A stretch of 64,000 nt of DNA from Actinomycetota bacterium (GCA_005885515.1 VAWK01000019.1:38832-102831); one strand, 5' to 3'. Numbered from the stretch's first letter, positions 39,457-48,421 are shown. Numbers and translations: made by a program. Notes: generated from the sequence alone by a model not told the origin.

Positions 39457-40293
39457 GTGGAGGAGGTGCAGGCGCTCGTGCGCAGGGCGCTGGCCGAGGA
39501 CGTCGGCTCAGGCGACGTCACGACCGCCGCCACCGTCGACGAGGACGCGCGCGCGCGGGCGCTGATCACGCAAAAGGCCGCCGGCGTGCTCTACGGGCTG
39601 GCGCCGGCGGCGGCGGCGTTTGCCCTGCTGGACGAGCAGGCCGTGACCGAGCCGCTGGCCGAGGAGGGCGTGTGGCGCGAGCAGGCGGGGCCGGTGATGG
39701 CGGTGCACGGGCGCGCCCGCGCGCTGCTCACGGCTGAGCGCACGGCGCTGAACTTCCTCGCCCACCTGTCGGGCGTTGCCACGATGGCCGCGCGCGCGGT
39801 GCGGGCGGTGGAGGGCACGGGCACGAAGGTGCTCGATACCCGCAAGACGACCCCCGGCCTGCGGGCGCTCGAGAAGGCAGCCGTGCGCGCCGGCGGCGCC
39901 GACAATCACCGCGCCGGCCTGTACGACGCGATCCTGATCAAGGAGAACCACATCGCCGCCGCGGGAGGCGTGGCGCGGGCGATCGCGCGCGCCCGCGCGC
40001 ACGCGCCCGAGCTCGCCGCTACGCTCGAGGTCGAGGTGCGCGACGCCGAGGAGATTGAACAGGCGCTGGCCGCCGGGGCCTCCCGCCTGCTGCTGGACAA
40101 CATGGACGAGCAGCGCCTGCGCGCGGCGGTCGCCCAGGTGGCGGGCCGCGCCCAGCTGGAGGCAAGCGGCGGCGTGACGCTGCAGACGCTGAGGGCGTGT
40201 GCGCAGACGGGGATAGAATGGGTCTCGATGGGCGCGCTCACCCACTCCGCGCCGGCCCTCGATGTGTCCATGACCCTGGAGCTGTGCTCATGA
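39457..40293 (+). CDS. nadC: Nicotinate-nucleotide pyrophosphorylase (quinolinate phosphoribosyltransferase)
   Basis: Converts quinolinate and PRPP into nicotinate mononucleotide in NAD synthesis. The 278-residue product shows ALAEDVGSGDVTTAATV, RTALNFLAHLSGVATMAARAV, the KTTPGLRALEKAAVRAGGADNHRAGLYDAILIKENHI signature, and EVEVRDAEEIEQALAAGAS with the C-terminal GGVTLQTLRACAQTGIEWVSMGALTHSAPALD. The GTG start is 3 bases after the prfB stop. It is followed within 23 bases by nadA, whose product is its substrate-forming partner. No nadB is visible nearby. Confidence 0.95.
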   Translation: MEEVQALVRRALAEDVGSGDVTTAATVDEDARARALITQKAAGVLYGLAPAAAAFALLDEQAVTEPLAEEGVWREQAGPVMAVHGRARALLTAERTALNFLAHLSGVATMAARAVRAVEGTGTKVLDTRKTTPGLRALEKAAVRAGGADNHRAGLYDAILIKENHIAAAGGVARAIARARAHAPELAATLEVEVRDAEEIEQALAAGASRLLLDNMDEQRLRAAVAQVAGRAQLEASGGVTLQTLRACAQTGIEWVSMGALTHSAPALDVSMTLELCS

Positions 40294-40315
40294 CGCGCCT
40301 CGAGCCACCCCGGTC

Positions 40316-41419
40316 ATGCGCGCGCCCCAGCCCGCCGAGGCCCGCTCGCTGATGGCCAGCGCGCTGCCGATGGCTCCCGCGCAGGCGAGCGCGCCGGCGC
40401 TCAGTGCGACCGAGATCGCGTGCCTGCAGCGGGAGGTGCGGGCGCTCGCGGCGGAGCGCAACGCCGTGATACTGGCCCACAACTACCAGCTGCCCGAGGT
40501 GCAGCAGGTGGCCGACTACGTGGGTGACTCGCTCGGGCTCTCACGCCGCGCGGCGGGCTCCGACAGCGACACGATCGTGTTCTGCGGCGTGCACTTCATG
40601 GCCGAGACCGCTTCCGTGCTATGCCCCGACAAGACCGTCCTGATCCCCGATCCGGACGCCGGCTGCTCGCTCGCGGCCTCGATCGATGCCGAGCAGCTGC
40701 GCGACTGGAAGGCACGCTACCCCGATGGCGTGGTGGTCATGTACGTGAACACCACCGCCGAGGTCAAGGCCCTGACCGACTACTGCTGCACCTCGGCCAA
40801 CGCGGTGGAGGTCGTGCGACACGTCCTCGCCACCCACGGCGAACAGACCGAGATCCTCTTTGGTCCCGACATGTGGCTCGGCGCGTACGTCGAGCGGCAG
40901 CTGGGTCGCCGAATGCACGTGTGGGACGGCGAGTGCCACGTTCACGCCGGCATTCGCCCCGCCGACATCGAGGCCACGCGCGCGGCCCATCCGGGGGCTG
41001 AGTTCCTCATCCACCCCGAGTGCGGCTGCACCACCAGCGTGATGGAGTACGTCGCCGCCGGCGACGTGTCGGCGGAGGGCGTGCACATGCTCTCGACCGG
41101 GGGCATGCTCTCCTACGCGCACGCGGCCGAGCGCGAGGTCAAGCGCGCCGGGGGCCAGCCTGGCAACGGGAGCGCCGCCGGCCCCATGCGCGAGGCGGTG
41201 GTGGCAACGGAGACCGGGATGCTCTACCCGCTGCAGATGGCGGCGCCCGACGTGCGCTTCATCGCGGCCAACCCCGAGGCGTCGTGCGTGTACATGAAGA
41301 TGATCACGCTGCCCAAGCTGCGCGACTCGCTGCGCCACATGCGCCACGAGGTGCGCGTCCCGGAGGAGATCGCCAGCCGCGCCCGCGTGCCGATCGACCG
41401 CATGGTCGCGATCGGTTAG
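40316..41419 (+). CDS. nadA: Quinolinate synthase (NadA)
   Basis: Iron-sulfur enzyme that condenses iminoaspartate with dihydroxyacetone phosphate to quinolinate. Cluster cysteines are visible in FCGVHFMAET, HPECGCTTSVMEY and ASCVYMKMITLP. Other signatures are LAHNYQLPEVQQVADYVGDSLGLSR and YVNTTAEVKALTDYCCTSANAVEV. The 367-residue length includes an N-terminal lead of about 30 residues with internal Met codons (for example at 40352), so the start is uncertain. The stop overlaps the convergent M16 peptidase stop by 4 bases. Confidence 0.94.
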   Translation: MRAPQPAEARSLMASALPMAPAQASAPALSATEIACLQREVRALAAERNAVILAHNYQLPEVQQVADYVGDSLGLSRRAAGSDSDTIVFCGVHFMAETASVLCPDKTVLIPDPDAGCSLAASIDAEQLRDWKARYPDGVVVMYVNTTAEVKALTDYCCTSANAVEVVRHVLATHGEQTEILFGPDMWLGAYVERQLGRRMHVWDGECHVHAGIRPADIEATRAAHPGAEFLIHPECGCTTSVMEYVAAGDVSAEGVHMLSTGGMLSYAHAAEREVKRAGGQPGNGSAAGPMREAVVATETGMLYPLQMAAPDVRFIAANPEASCVYMKMITLPKLRDSLRHMRHEVRVPEEIASRARVPIDRMVAIG

Positions 41420-42666
41420 AACTCGTCCGCAGCGTGCGGTCCCACGCACGCCACCGCGAGCTCGTCGGCCACGCTGGAGGCGGCCTCGCGAACCTCATCG
41501 AAGCTGACCGCGTCGAGCCGCGCGATCGCCTCGTCTGGATCGACCGACTCGCCGAACACGATCTGCTGGTTGGCGCCGTAGCGTGCGACCGCGCCGGTGT
41601 TCTCGAACGCCAGCACGCGCCGGCCGGCTGCGTAGGCGCGGGCCCGCGCCACCTCTGCCTCAGTCGGGCCGTGCTCGCTCAATTCGGTGACGATCTCGCG
41701 CATGCGCGTGTAGGCCTCGATGCACTTGGCCGACTCGAGCCCCGACCCGAGCTGCAGGATCGGCACGTCGGCGAGCGCATGATCGACGGCATAGACCGAG
41801 TAGCACAGGCCGCGCTTCTCACGGATCTCCTCAAACAGGCGCGAGCCCATCGAGCCGCCGAGCAGCGTCGAGTAGATCGTCAGTGCGGCTCGCTTGCGTG
41901 CGTCCCTGACGGGCACCGCCGGACGGTAGATCATCCGCAGGTGCGACTGGTTCGTGTCGCGCTGGTCGACGAGCACCTGTGGCGCGAAGTCAGGCGCCGG
42001 CTCATACGGCTCGGGCGGGGCCAGCGCGGGGAAGCGCGCGAAACACTCCTGCACAGCCGCGGGCGCGGGCAGATGGTCGAGGTTGCCAACCAGAAACGCT
42101 CCTCCGCGGACTCCCGCCCAGCGGCGCTCGCGGAAGCCGACGATGCCCTCGCGCGTGAAGCTCCTCAGGTTCTGCTCCGGACCGAGCACCGTGCGCCCCA
42201 GCGGGTGCTCGCCGAACGCGGCCTGGTCGATCAGGTACTCGGCGACCGTGGAAGGCTGGTCGTACGCCCGGTTGATCTCCTGGATCACCACGCCCCGCTC
42301 GCGGTCCAGCTCCTCGGCGTCAAGTCGCGGGCGCCCGACGAAGTCGGTCAGCAGGTCGATCGCCTCGGGCGCGCTCTCTGCGCGCACGGTGATGTGGAAC
42401 GCGACCAGGTCGTGACTGGTATAGGCGTTGAGCACTCCCCCCAGCCGCTCCGCGGTCTCGTTGACGTCCTTGTAGGTGGGGTACTTCTCCCCACCCTTGA
42501 ACACGAGGTGCTCGAGGAAGTGAGCCGTTCCATTCTCCTCGGGGCGCTCGCTGCGCGCGCCGGCGTCGAACGCCACCAGCACCGTGAGCGCCCGCGTGCC
42601 CGGCAAGCCGATGGCGTGCACAGGCAGCTCGTTGGCGGCGACGGTGCTGGTCTGGATGACGCTCAC
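41416..42666 (-). CDS. M16 family zinc metallopeptidase
   Basis: Clamshell peptidase related to processing peptidase and PqqL/YmxG. The zinc motif HFLEHLVFKG (HxxEH) with the downstream Glu (about 75 residues later, ERGVVIQEINRAYDQP) marks the catalytic N-terminal half. The C-terminal half has the paired R/Y signature SRLFEEIREKRGLCYSVYA. The GTG start at 42666 gives MSVIQTSTVAANELPVHAI, typical for the family. The 416-residue length matches the bacterial single-chain type. Substrate is unknown, and it is likely cytoplasmic since no signal peptide is seen. Confidence 0.92.
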   Translation of the reverse strand: MSVIQTSTVAANELPVHAIGLPGTRALTVLVAFDAGARSERPEENGTAHFLEHLVFKGGEKYPTYKDVNETAERLGGVLNAYTSHDLVAFHITVRAESAPEAIDLLTDFVGRPRLDAEELDRERGVVIQEINRAYDQPSTVAEYLIDQAAFGEHPLGRTVLGPEQNLRSFTREGIVGFRERRWAGVRGGAFLVGNLDHLPAPAAVQECFARFPALAPPEPYEPAPDFAPQVLVDQRDTNQSHLRMIYRPAVPVRDARKRAALTIYSTLLGGSMGSRLFEEIREKRGLCYSVYAVDHALADVPILQLGSGLESAKCIEAYTRMREIVTELSEHGPTEAEVARARAYAAGRRVLAFENTGAVARYGANQQIVFGESVDPDEAIARLDAVSFDEVREAASSVADELAVACVGPHAADEF

Positions 42667-42826
42667 CGGCGTACCTTAGAAGGTCGCAGCGAAACCGCTT
42701 GGGTGCAGGCGCCGTGCGCACACGGCGAGATGGCCCGGCGCCCGCGCGACGCCGGCGGCGATGCGGCTCGATGGCGCACCCGCGTACGGCGCCTCGGATG
42801 GGGCTGACGCATACTCTGCGAGGGCC

Positions 42827-44023
42827 GTGTCCAGACGCCGACAGCCGCTTCGCGTTGTGCTGGTCCTTTGGGGCCTGATCCTGCTGGCCGCCGGGCTGTG
42901 GCTGGGCGGGCATCCGGAAGAGCTGCCGGGCTTCGCGCGCTCGCTGTTCGTCTCCGACCGCCAGACCCGCGTGGTCGACGAAGCGATCAATCGCATCGCG
43001 AACGACTACTACCGCCCGCTCGCCAGGAAGCGCTTGGCGGACGCCTCGATCGCGGGTGTGGTGGCGAGCCTTGGCGATCGCTTCTCGCACTATCTCAACG
43101 CGCAGGAATACCAGGAATTCAACCAGCCGCCCCGGTTCACCGGCATCGGCGTGGCCGTCGATCCCAATCGCAGCGGACTGCTAATCGCGCGGGTGTTCAA
43201 CTCCTCGCCGGCGGCCCGTGCGAGGCTGATGCCGGGAGACGTGATCGTGACCGTGAACGGGCGAAAGCTCGCCGGGCTCTCCGCGGAAGCGGCCGCCAAG
43301 CTGATCAAGGGCCCGCCCGGAACCGACGTGCGCCTGGGCGTGCGCGAGCACCGCGCGGGCCGCACGCTTGTGCGCACGCTGCTGATAACGCGCGCGCTGA
43401 TCTCCGAGCCCGTGGTCGACTCGGCGCTGCGAACGGTCGGCGGGATCAAGCTCGGGGCCGTCTCGCTCGCCTCCTTCAGCCCGGGGGCGCACGGCGAAGT
43501 CAGCGAAGCCGTGCGGAACGAGCTGCGGCAGGGAGCGCGGGGGATCATGCTCGACCTGCGCGCCAACGGCGGTGGCCTGGTGGAGGAGGCACGGCTGACC
43601 GCGAGCGTGTTCATCGCCAAGGGAGTGATCGTGATCACGCGCGGGCGCCGCCAGCCGACCCAGACGCTGACCGCCGCGGGCCACGCGATTTCCGCTTCGA
43701 TCCCGGTGGTGGTGCTGGTCGATCGCAACACGGCCTCCGCGGCCGAGATCGTCGCGGCGGCCCTGCAGGATCACCACCGCGCCACGATCGTCGGCGCGCA
43801 CACGTTTGGCAAGGGCGTGTTCCAGGAGGAGCAGCCGCTCTCCAACGGCGGCGCGCTGGACATCACGGTCGGCGAGTACTTCACCCCCAGCGGCCGCAAC
43901 CTGGGCGGCGGGGGGGTCAGGGAGGGAGCGGGCATCACACCCGAAGTGCTGGTGGCGCACGGCGTCGACACCGCGCGCGGCCTGAACGTGGCGCTGGGCA
44001 CGCTCGCCGCGAAGCTGCGGTGA
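42827..44023 (+). CDS. S41 family carboxy-terminal processing peptidase
   Basis: Membrane-anchored serine protease. The GTG at 42827 gives a short basic N-terminus followed by a transmembrane anchor (VVLVLWGLILLAAGLWLGG); the ATG at 42761 in the track adds 22 residues without support. Then come the N-terminal helical part, a PDZ domain (FTGIGVAVDPNRSGLLIARV to LGVREH), and the catalytic domain with RNTASAAEIVAAAL (Ser) and HTFGKGVFQEE (Lys). Such proteases trim tails of exported proteins or cell-wall enzymes. Its TGA overlaps the GTG of the exonuclease gene (GTGA). Confidence 0.9.
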   Translation: MSRRRQPLRVVLVLWGLILLAAGLWLGGHPEELPGFARSLFVSDRQTRVVDEAINRIANDYYRPLARKRLADASIAGVVASLGDRFSHYLNAQEYQEFNQPPRFTGIGVAVDPNRSGLLIARVFNSSPAARARLMPGDVIVTVNGRKLAGLSAEAAAKLIKGPPGTDVRLGVREHRAGRTLVRTLLITRALISEPVVDSALRTVGGIKLGAVSLASFSPGAHGEVSEAVRNELRQGARGIMLDLRANGGGLVEEARLTASVFIAKGVIVITRGRRQPTQTLTAAGHAISASIPVVVLVDRNTASAAEIVAAALQDHHRATIVGAHTFGKGVFQEEQPLSNGGALDITVGEYFTPSGRNLGGGGVREGAGITPEVLVAHGVDTARGLNVALGTLAAKLR

Positions 44024-45792
44024 AGCGCGCGCGCCCACGCGCGTCGCGGCCGCACCGCCGGGCGGCCACGCGGGAGACGCGGGTCGTGTGGCCGCCGAGC
44101 CAGCGCCAGAGCGCGCGCGAGGCGATCCAGGAGCTGATGCGCGCGCGCGGCCTGGCGGGTGGCTTCGATCGCCAGCTTGAGCGCGAGGCTGACAAGGCGT
44201 GCGACCGGCTGCCCGAGGACGGTGCGGGAGACCCGGGCCGGCGTGACCTGCGGGGCCTGGCGGCCTTCACGATCGATCCGCAAAGCGCGCGCGATTTCGA
44301 CGACGCACTGTCGGCCGAGCTCCTGCCCGACGGCGGCGTGCGCGTGTGGGTACACATCGCGGACGTCGCGGCCTACGTGCCGGAGGGGTCGGCGCTCGAC
44401 CTGGAGGCCCGCAGACGCGGCACGAGCGTGTACGTGCCCGGCGGGGTCGAGCCGATGCTGCCCGCGGTGCTCTCAAACGACACCTGCTCACTGGTCCCCG
44501 GCGCCGACCGGATGGCGGTCACGGCCGAGCTCGAGTTGCGGGGAGCGGAGGTGGTGCGCGCCTCGTTCTATCGCTCGATCATCCGCTCCGACGCGCGCTT
44601 GGACTACGAGCGCGTGGACCGCATCTTCACCGGCCGCGCGACTGCCGAGGAGCCGTGGGCGGCGCCTCTGGAGGCGGCGCGCGAGGCGGCCGCGGCGCTG
44701 CGGCGCGCGCGCGAGCAGCGCGGCGCGCTCGTGCTGGACTCGGAGGAGCCCGAGTTCCTCTTCGACCAGCAGGGCAACGTCGGCGAGATCCGGGCACGCG
44801 CGCAGACCGAGGCCCACCGCCTGATCGAGCACCTGATGATCGCCGCCAACGAGGCCGTCGCCCGGCTGTTGCAGCAGCGACGCGTGCCGTGCCTCTACCG
44901 CGTACACGAGCGCCCCGACCCCCAGAGCATCGCGCTGCTGGTCGAACAGCTCGCCTCGCTGGACGTACCGACTCCGCCTATGCCCGAGCACATGACCTCA
45001 GCACAGGCGGCCGAGCTGGTGGGCGAGATCTCGAGGCTCGTGGCTTACACGGTGCGCCGCACCGGACGCGGACACATGGCGCTCGGCTCGCTCGTGCTGC
45101 GCTCGCTGAAGCAGGCCTACTACTCGCCCAACAACCTCGGACACGCGGGTCTGCGCTCTGCGGCGTACTGCCATTTCACCTCGCCGATCCGCCGCTATCC
45201 CGACCTCGTGTGCCATCGCGCGCTGCTGTCTGCCGTCGGCACTGGCGAGCCGGCGCCGCGAGCCAGCGAGCTGGTCGAGCTCGGCGCGTGGGCGTCCGAG
45301 CGCGAGCGCGCGGCGATGACGATCGAGCGTGACGCCGATGACATCGCCCGCTGCTTTGCCCTCGAGGAGCTGCTGTATGAGTCCGGCTGGGAGCGGATCT
45401 TCTCCGGAGAGGTCGTGGGCCTGATCGCCGCGGGCGCGTTCATCGCGTTCGGCGGCCCGCTCGCCGGCGGCAGCGCGGGCCCCTCGCGCGCGGCGGCCTT
45501 GCCGGCCGAGCGGGCGTCCGGCATGCACGTGTTCGAGGGCCTGTTGCCCGTGCGGCGGATGAACGCGGGCCCGACGCAGGGCAGCGCTCGCGCAGCCCGT
45601 GCCGCCACGCCGGGCACGGGCGAGCGCGCGAGCGAGTGGTGGGAGCTCAGCCAGCTCGGAACGACCCTGCGCGGTCAGCGCACCGGCGCCACGCTGCGCC
45701 TGGGCGACCGGATCGACGTGCGCGTCGCCCGCGTGGACGCCCCGCGCGGCCGGGTAGACCTGCTCCCGGCCCCGCTCGAGCCCGATGGGTAG
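44020..45792 (+). CDS. RNase II/RNase R family 3'-5' exoribonuclease lacking the N-terminal cold-shock domains
   Basis: Degrades RNA from the 3' end, and the gene next to smpB usually encodes RNase R of the trans-translation pathway. The 590-residue product has a basic lead, then the RNB catalytic domain directly: IDPQSARDFDDALSAELL (the four metal Asp residues), HIADVAAYVPEGSALD, GGVEPMLPAVLSNDTCSLV, and CHFTSPIRRYPDLVCHRAL. The N-terminal helix-turn-helix and two cold-shock domains of RNase R are absent. The C-terminal S1 region is interrupted by a Gly/Ala/Arg-rich insertion (residues about 485-550). Whether it replaces RNase R fully is not clear. Confidence 0.88.
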   Translation: MKRARPRASRPHRRAATRETRVVWPPSQRQSAREAIQELMRARGLAGGFDRQLEREADKACDRLPEDGAGDPGRRDLRGLAAFTIDPQSARDFDDALSAELLPDGGVRVWVHIADVAAYVPEGSALDLEARRRGTSVYVPGGVEPMLPAVLSNDTCSLVPGADRMAVTAELELRGAEVVRASFYRSIIRSDARLDYERVDRIFTGRATAEEPWAAPLEAAREAAAALRRAREQRGALVLDSEEPEFLFDQQGNVGEIRARAQTEAHRLIEHLMIAANEAVARLLQQRRVPCLYRVHERPDPQSIALLVEQLASLDVPTPPMPEHMTSAQAAELVGEISRLVAYTVRRTGRGHMALGSLVLRSLKQAYYSPNNLGHAGLRSAAYCHFTSPIRRYPDLVCHRALLSAVGTGEPAPRASELVELGAWASERERAAMTIERDADDIARCFALEELLYESGWERIFSGEVVGLIAAGAFIAFGGPLAGGSAGPSRAAALPAERASGMHVFEGLLPVRRMNAGPTQGSARAARAATPGTGERASEWWELSQLGTTLRGQRTGATLRLGDRIDVRVARVDAPRGRVDLLPAPLEPDG

Positions 45793-45804
45793 GCTCGGAA
45801 GGCG

Positions 45805-46287
45805 ATGGCGAAGGGCAAGCGCAAGCGCAAGGTGGGACCTGGCGATGTGGCATCCAACCGCTACGCCGCCCACCGCTATCAGCTGCTGGACCGGCTGGAG
45901 TGCGGCATCGTGCTGGAGGGCACCGAGGTCAAGGCGCTGCGCTCCTCGGGGGCACAGCTGAAGGACGGCTACGCCGCCATGCGTGACGGCGAGCTGTGGC
46001 TGCACAGCGTGCACATACCGCCGTACGGCCCGGCCGCACGCGAGAACCACGATCCCGAGCGCGCGCGCAAGCTGCTCTTGCACCGCCGCGAGCTGGACCG
46101 CATCGCGGCGCGCGCGCAGGAGCGAGGCCTCACGCTGGTGCCGACGCGCATCTATTTCTCCGGCGCACACGCCAAGGTCGAGATCGCGCTGGCGCGGGGC
46201 AAGGACCTGTACGACAAGCGCCAGTCGCTGCGCGAGCGCGAGACCAGGCGCGATATCGAACGAGCCGTGCGGGAGGCGCGCCGCTGA
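45805..46287 (+). CDS. smpB: SsrA-binding protein SmpB
   Basis: Escorts tmRNA to stalled ribosomes. The 160-residue product shows NRYAAHRYQLLDRLECGIVLEGTEVKALRSSGAQLKDGYAAM, NHDPERARKLLLHRRELDRI and the C-terminal basic tail KRQSLRERETRRDIERAVR, which enters the mRNA channel. The ATG at 45805 gives the typical Lys/Arg-rich N-terminus. It follows the exonuclease gene by 12 bases, and the tmRNA gene is 1.3 kb downstream, so both trans-translation partners are linked. Confidence 0.96.
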   Translation: MAKGKRKRKVGPGDVASNRYAAHRYQLLDRLECGIVLEGTEVKALRSSGAQLKDGYAAMRDGELWLHSVHIPPYGPAARENHDPERARKLLLHRRELDRIAARAQERGLTLVPTRIYFSGAHAKVEIALARGKDLYDKRQSLRERETRRDIERAVREARR

Positions 46288-46313
46288 AGGTCAGGCCGCG
46301 TCGATGGCGTGGC

Positions 46314-47255
46314 TTACAGGTGCCTGAAGCTGTGGCCGCCGGAGGCGAGTATGTGCGTCTCGTGCATGCCCAGGGCGAGCAGCGCGATGAGCCCGACGTA
46401 GACGGCGCCCACGAGCAGGCGGCCGCGGCGCGGGACGCGGTAGTAGGCGGCCTGCTCGAGCGAGCGCGTCTTGCGCGCCCGCCAGCGACGGTGGGTCTCG
46501 AGTCCACCGAGCAGGACGAACAGCAACAAGAAGGGATTTCCGGTCAGCAGCAGCAGCGCGACCAGCGCGCCGAGCCCGAGGAACCACATCGACGGTGCCA
46601 TCGCCGCCATCGCCCGCCCGCCGTCGAACGGGACCACGGGAACGAGGTTGATGAGGTTCAAAAAGAAGCCGAAGTAGGCCAGTGCACGCAGCAGGTCGCT
46701 GTTTGCCGCCTCGGCGACCACGAGACATGCCGCCGCGCCCACGGTCCCCAGGATCGGTCCGGCGAGACCCACGCGCGCCTCGGCGAGGGCGTTCTCGCCG
46801 AGCGACTTGGCCGAGATCATGGCGCCAAGGAACGGAATGAACATCGGCGCGGTCGCCCTGATCCCCTCGCGGCGGAGCTGGATTACGTGACCCATCTCGT
46901 GCACGAATAGCAGCACCACCAACCCGACCGCAAACCACCAGCCGAACCACAGCGAGTATGCGGCGACGGACACGAGCGCCGTGCCGGCGGTGGTGAGCAG
47001 CTTGATCTTGGGCACCAACAACAGCAGCCCCTTGATGGCGGCGAAGAACTTCGCGATCAGCGCCACGATCGCCGCGAGCACGCCGCCGACGCGCCGGCGC
47101 AGGTTTCGTAGGCCGGCGCCCGCCGCGCGCGGCTCGCCGAACGCGTCCCCGCCCGCGCCAGGGAGGACCTCGGGCGAGCCTGGGCGAGAAGGCGGCAGCG
47201 CTCCACCGGGAAGCGCGTTGGCTGCGGAGGGCAGGTATGTCTCGCCGCTGTCCAT
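46314..47255 (-). CDS. M50 family site-2-type membrane zinc protease
   Basis: Intramembrane metalloprotease-like protein of 313 residues. A Pro/Gly-rich cytoplasmic N-terminus of about 55 residues precedes about six helices. The zinc motif is VLLFVHEMGHVIQLRREGI (HExxH) and the third ligand lies in NLVPVVPFDGGRAMAAM. The ATG at 47255 was chosen because the upstream ORF-track extension (to 47687) runs through the ssrA gene. No PDZ domain is visible, so it is the minimal type often seen in actinobacteria; regulated proteolysis of an anti-sigma factor is possible but unproven. It converges on smpB and is divergent from ssrA. Confidence 0.85.
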   Translation of the reverse strand: MDSGETYLPSAANALPGGALPPSRPGSPEVLPGAGGDAFGEPRAAGAGLRNLRRRVGGVLAAIVALIAKFFAAIKGLLLLVPKIKLLTTAGTALVSVAAYSLWFGWWFAVGLVVLLFVHEMGHVIQLRREGIRATAPMFIPFLGAMISAKSLGENALAEARVGLAGPILGTVGAAACLVVAEAANSDLLRALAYFGFFLNLINLVPVVPFDGGRAMAAMAPSMWFLGLGALVALLLLTGNPFLLLFVLLGGLETHRRWRARKTRSLEQAAYYRVPRRGRLLVGAVYVGLIALLALGMHETHILASGGHSFRHL

Positions 47256-47559
47256 CGGCTCATTGTGGCAGCAGCGATAAGCGCACCCTAAGAACCGTTT
47301 TTCACGCAAGGTGCGCGGACGAGCGGCAGCTGGCCTTGCGCTTGGGCTGCAAACAGAGTTACGTTGCCTTCGACGCGGAACCGAGCCGCAAAGAGCGAGG
47401 CCATGAGGTGTGAGGCCGTGCCACCCGCGAAGCGAGACCTCGGGTCTGGTGGACGGGTCCTCAAAGCGGCCCGGGCCCGCGTCGCTTTTTTGCTGCTGCC
47501 TGCCGGTGCCCGCCCGGCGCTGGCGGGCGCCGCTAGACTTCAGACGAGCAAGCATCCTC
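47256..47559. other. Intergenic region between the M50 protease and ssrA
   Basis: No gene is supported here. The stretch holds a 7-bp inverted repeat GCGCACC / GGTGCGC (47281-47287 with 47310-47316) near the protease start. A perfect 7-bp stem GCCCGCC / GGCGGGC with a 7-base loop lies at 47508-47528, and a TAGACT that could be a -10 element at 47534-47539, about 20 bases before the tmRNA 5' end. No convincing -35 was seen. Confidence 0.4.
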
Positions 47560-47920
47560 GGGGACGACAGGCTTCGACGCGGTCGGTTCGCGAGGATGGT
47601 GGCGAGTCGAGGTTCCGGGCGGCCTCGTAAAACACCCGGAAAACCATAAGTGCGGACTCTCACGAGTACGCCCTCGCCGTTTAGCAACTAGCTAAATCGT
47701 GAGGTCTCGGCCCCCGCTCGCCTGCGGCTGGGAAGACCGGGATCAGAAAGCAGGCTCACCCGGCGAGGTCCGCCTTCGCCGAACCGGGGAAGTCAAAGAA
47801 GGCTGGTCTCCCGCAACCCGGCCGGCGAGGCGCGCGGGAGATGAGATCAGAGCGCCGGCTACGCTCGTAGAAGCCATCCTCACGCGATCGTGGACGTGGG
47901 TTCGATTCCCACCGTCTCCA
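47560..47920 (+). ncRNA. ssrA: Transfer-messenger RNA
   Basis: Rescues stalled ribosomes by acting first as tRNA-Ala and then as mRNA for a degradation tag. The 5' end GGGGACGACAGGCTTCGACG and 3' end GTGGGTTCGATTCCCACCGTCTCCA pair as an acceptor stem (GGGGACG with CGTCTCC) and a T-arm. The tag frame starts at 47652: GCG GAC TCT CAC GAG TAC GCC CTC GCC GTT TAG, giving ADSHEYALAV, with a second in-frame type stop close by. The terminal CCA is not encoded, because CTTTTTTT follows directly. Length is 361 nt. Confidence 0.96.
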
Positions 47921-47921
47921 C
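47908..47921 (+). repeat. Candidate attachment-site core at the tmRNA 3' end
   Basis: CCCACCGTCTCCAC covers the 3' T-stem and acceptor strand of tmRNA and is repeated exactly at 61929-61942. The 3' end of ssrA is a well-known target for integrases, which leave a copy of the sequence at the far end of the insert. See the findings for the full comparison. Confidence 0.6.
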
Positions 47922-47950
47922 TTTTTTTGCCTGCAAATGGGCAGTTTTTG
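47922..47950 (+). terminator. T-rich stretch after ssrA, possible terminator
   Basis: A run of seven T follows the tmRNA acceptor strand immediately. It is followed by CTGC-AAATGG-GCAG, a weak 4-bp hairpin, then TTTTT. Termination of ssrA transcription here is plausible, though the stem is short. The region to 47965 is strikingly AT-rich for this genome. Confidence 0.4.
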
Positions 47951-48115
47951 GGTTTTTTGTTTTCGGCTTTGAGGGCAGGTACCGCCGAGGCGGAGCCCTT
48001 ACTTTGCCGGACAGGGCATCTCCTTCCACTGATCAAGGCGTCAGCTGAGCGTGTCGGCAGACGATCGGATGCCGCCCCCACCAGGCGCCCCGCGAGCGCG
48101 CATCGAGACGACCGC

Positions 48116-48286
48116 CTAGCGACCAAAGGGGCAGTCGACGCTGACTCCGGCGAGCAGCGCGACCTCCTCACGGCGAAGCCCTGGAACGCGGCGGTTGTCG
48201 CCGTAGATCGGCAGGCCTGCTTGGTCTGGCGTGATCTTGGCTCGCCGGGAGGTCAGGAACTCGCGGATCTCGCTCCTGGTGTCCAC
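48116..48286 (-). pseudogene. Truncated MmyB-like XRE-family regulator
   Basis: A 56-codon frame too short for the ORF track. From the GTG at 48286 it reads TRSEIREFLTSRRAKITPDQ, then RRVPGLRREEVALLAGVSVD, which is the N-terminal helix-turn-helix of MmyB-like regulators. It then breaks into CPFGR and a stop where the family continues with a Tyr-rich segment (YYTRLERG). So the ligand-binding remainder is gone. It is divergent from the aldo/keto reductase, a common pairing for this regulator type. The truncation point lies between ssrA and the reductase, consistent with a damaged island edge. Confidence 0.75.
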
Positions 48287-48421
48287 AGAACTCAGGGTAC
48301 GCCCGCTGGCATGACGCTGGGAGGGTCTGTCAGTACCTGGAGCAACAGGGACTCTCAGTCCGCGCTCAGCTGTGCTTCCTTGTGAGTCCTACCCGAGATC
48401 CGAGAACGGAGGCACATTGCC

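Noticed and set aside
42868-45792. 974-residue ORF as one giant exonuclease
   Set aside because: The first 384 codons are an alternative frame of the S41 peptidase. The real start is the GTG at 44020 that overlaps its stop.
47699-48385. 228-residue ORF starting inside ssrA
   Set aside because: It overlaps the tmRNA and the truncated regulator and has no recognisable fold.
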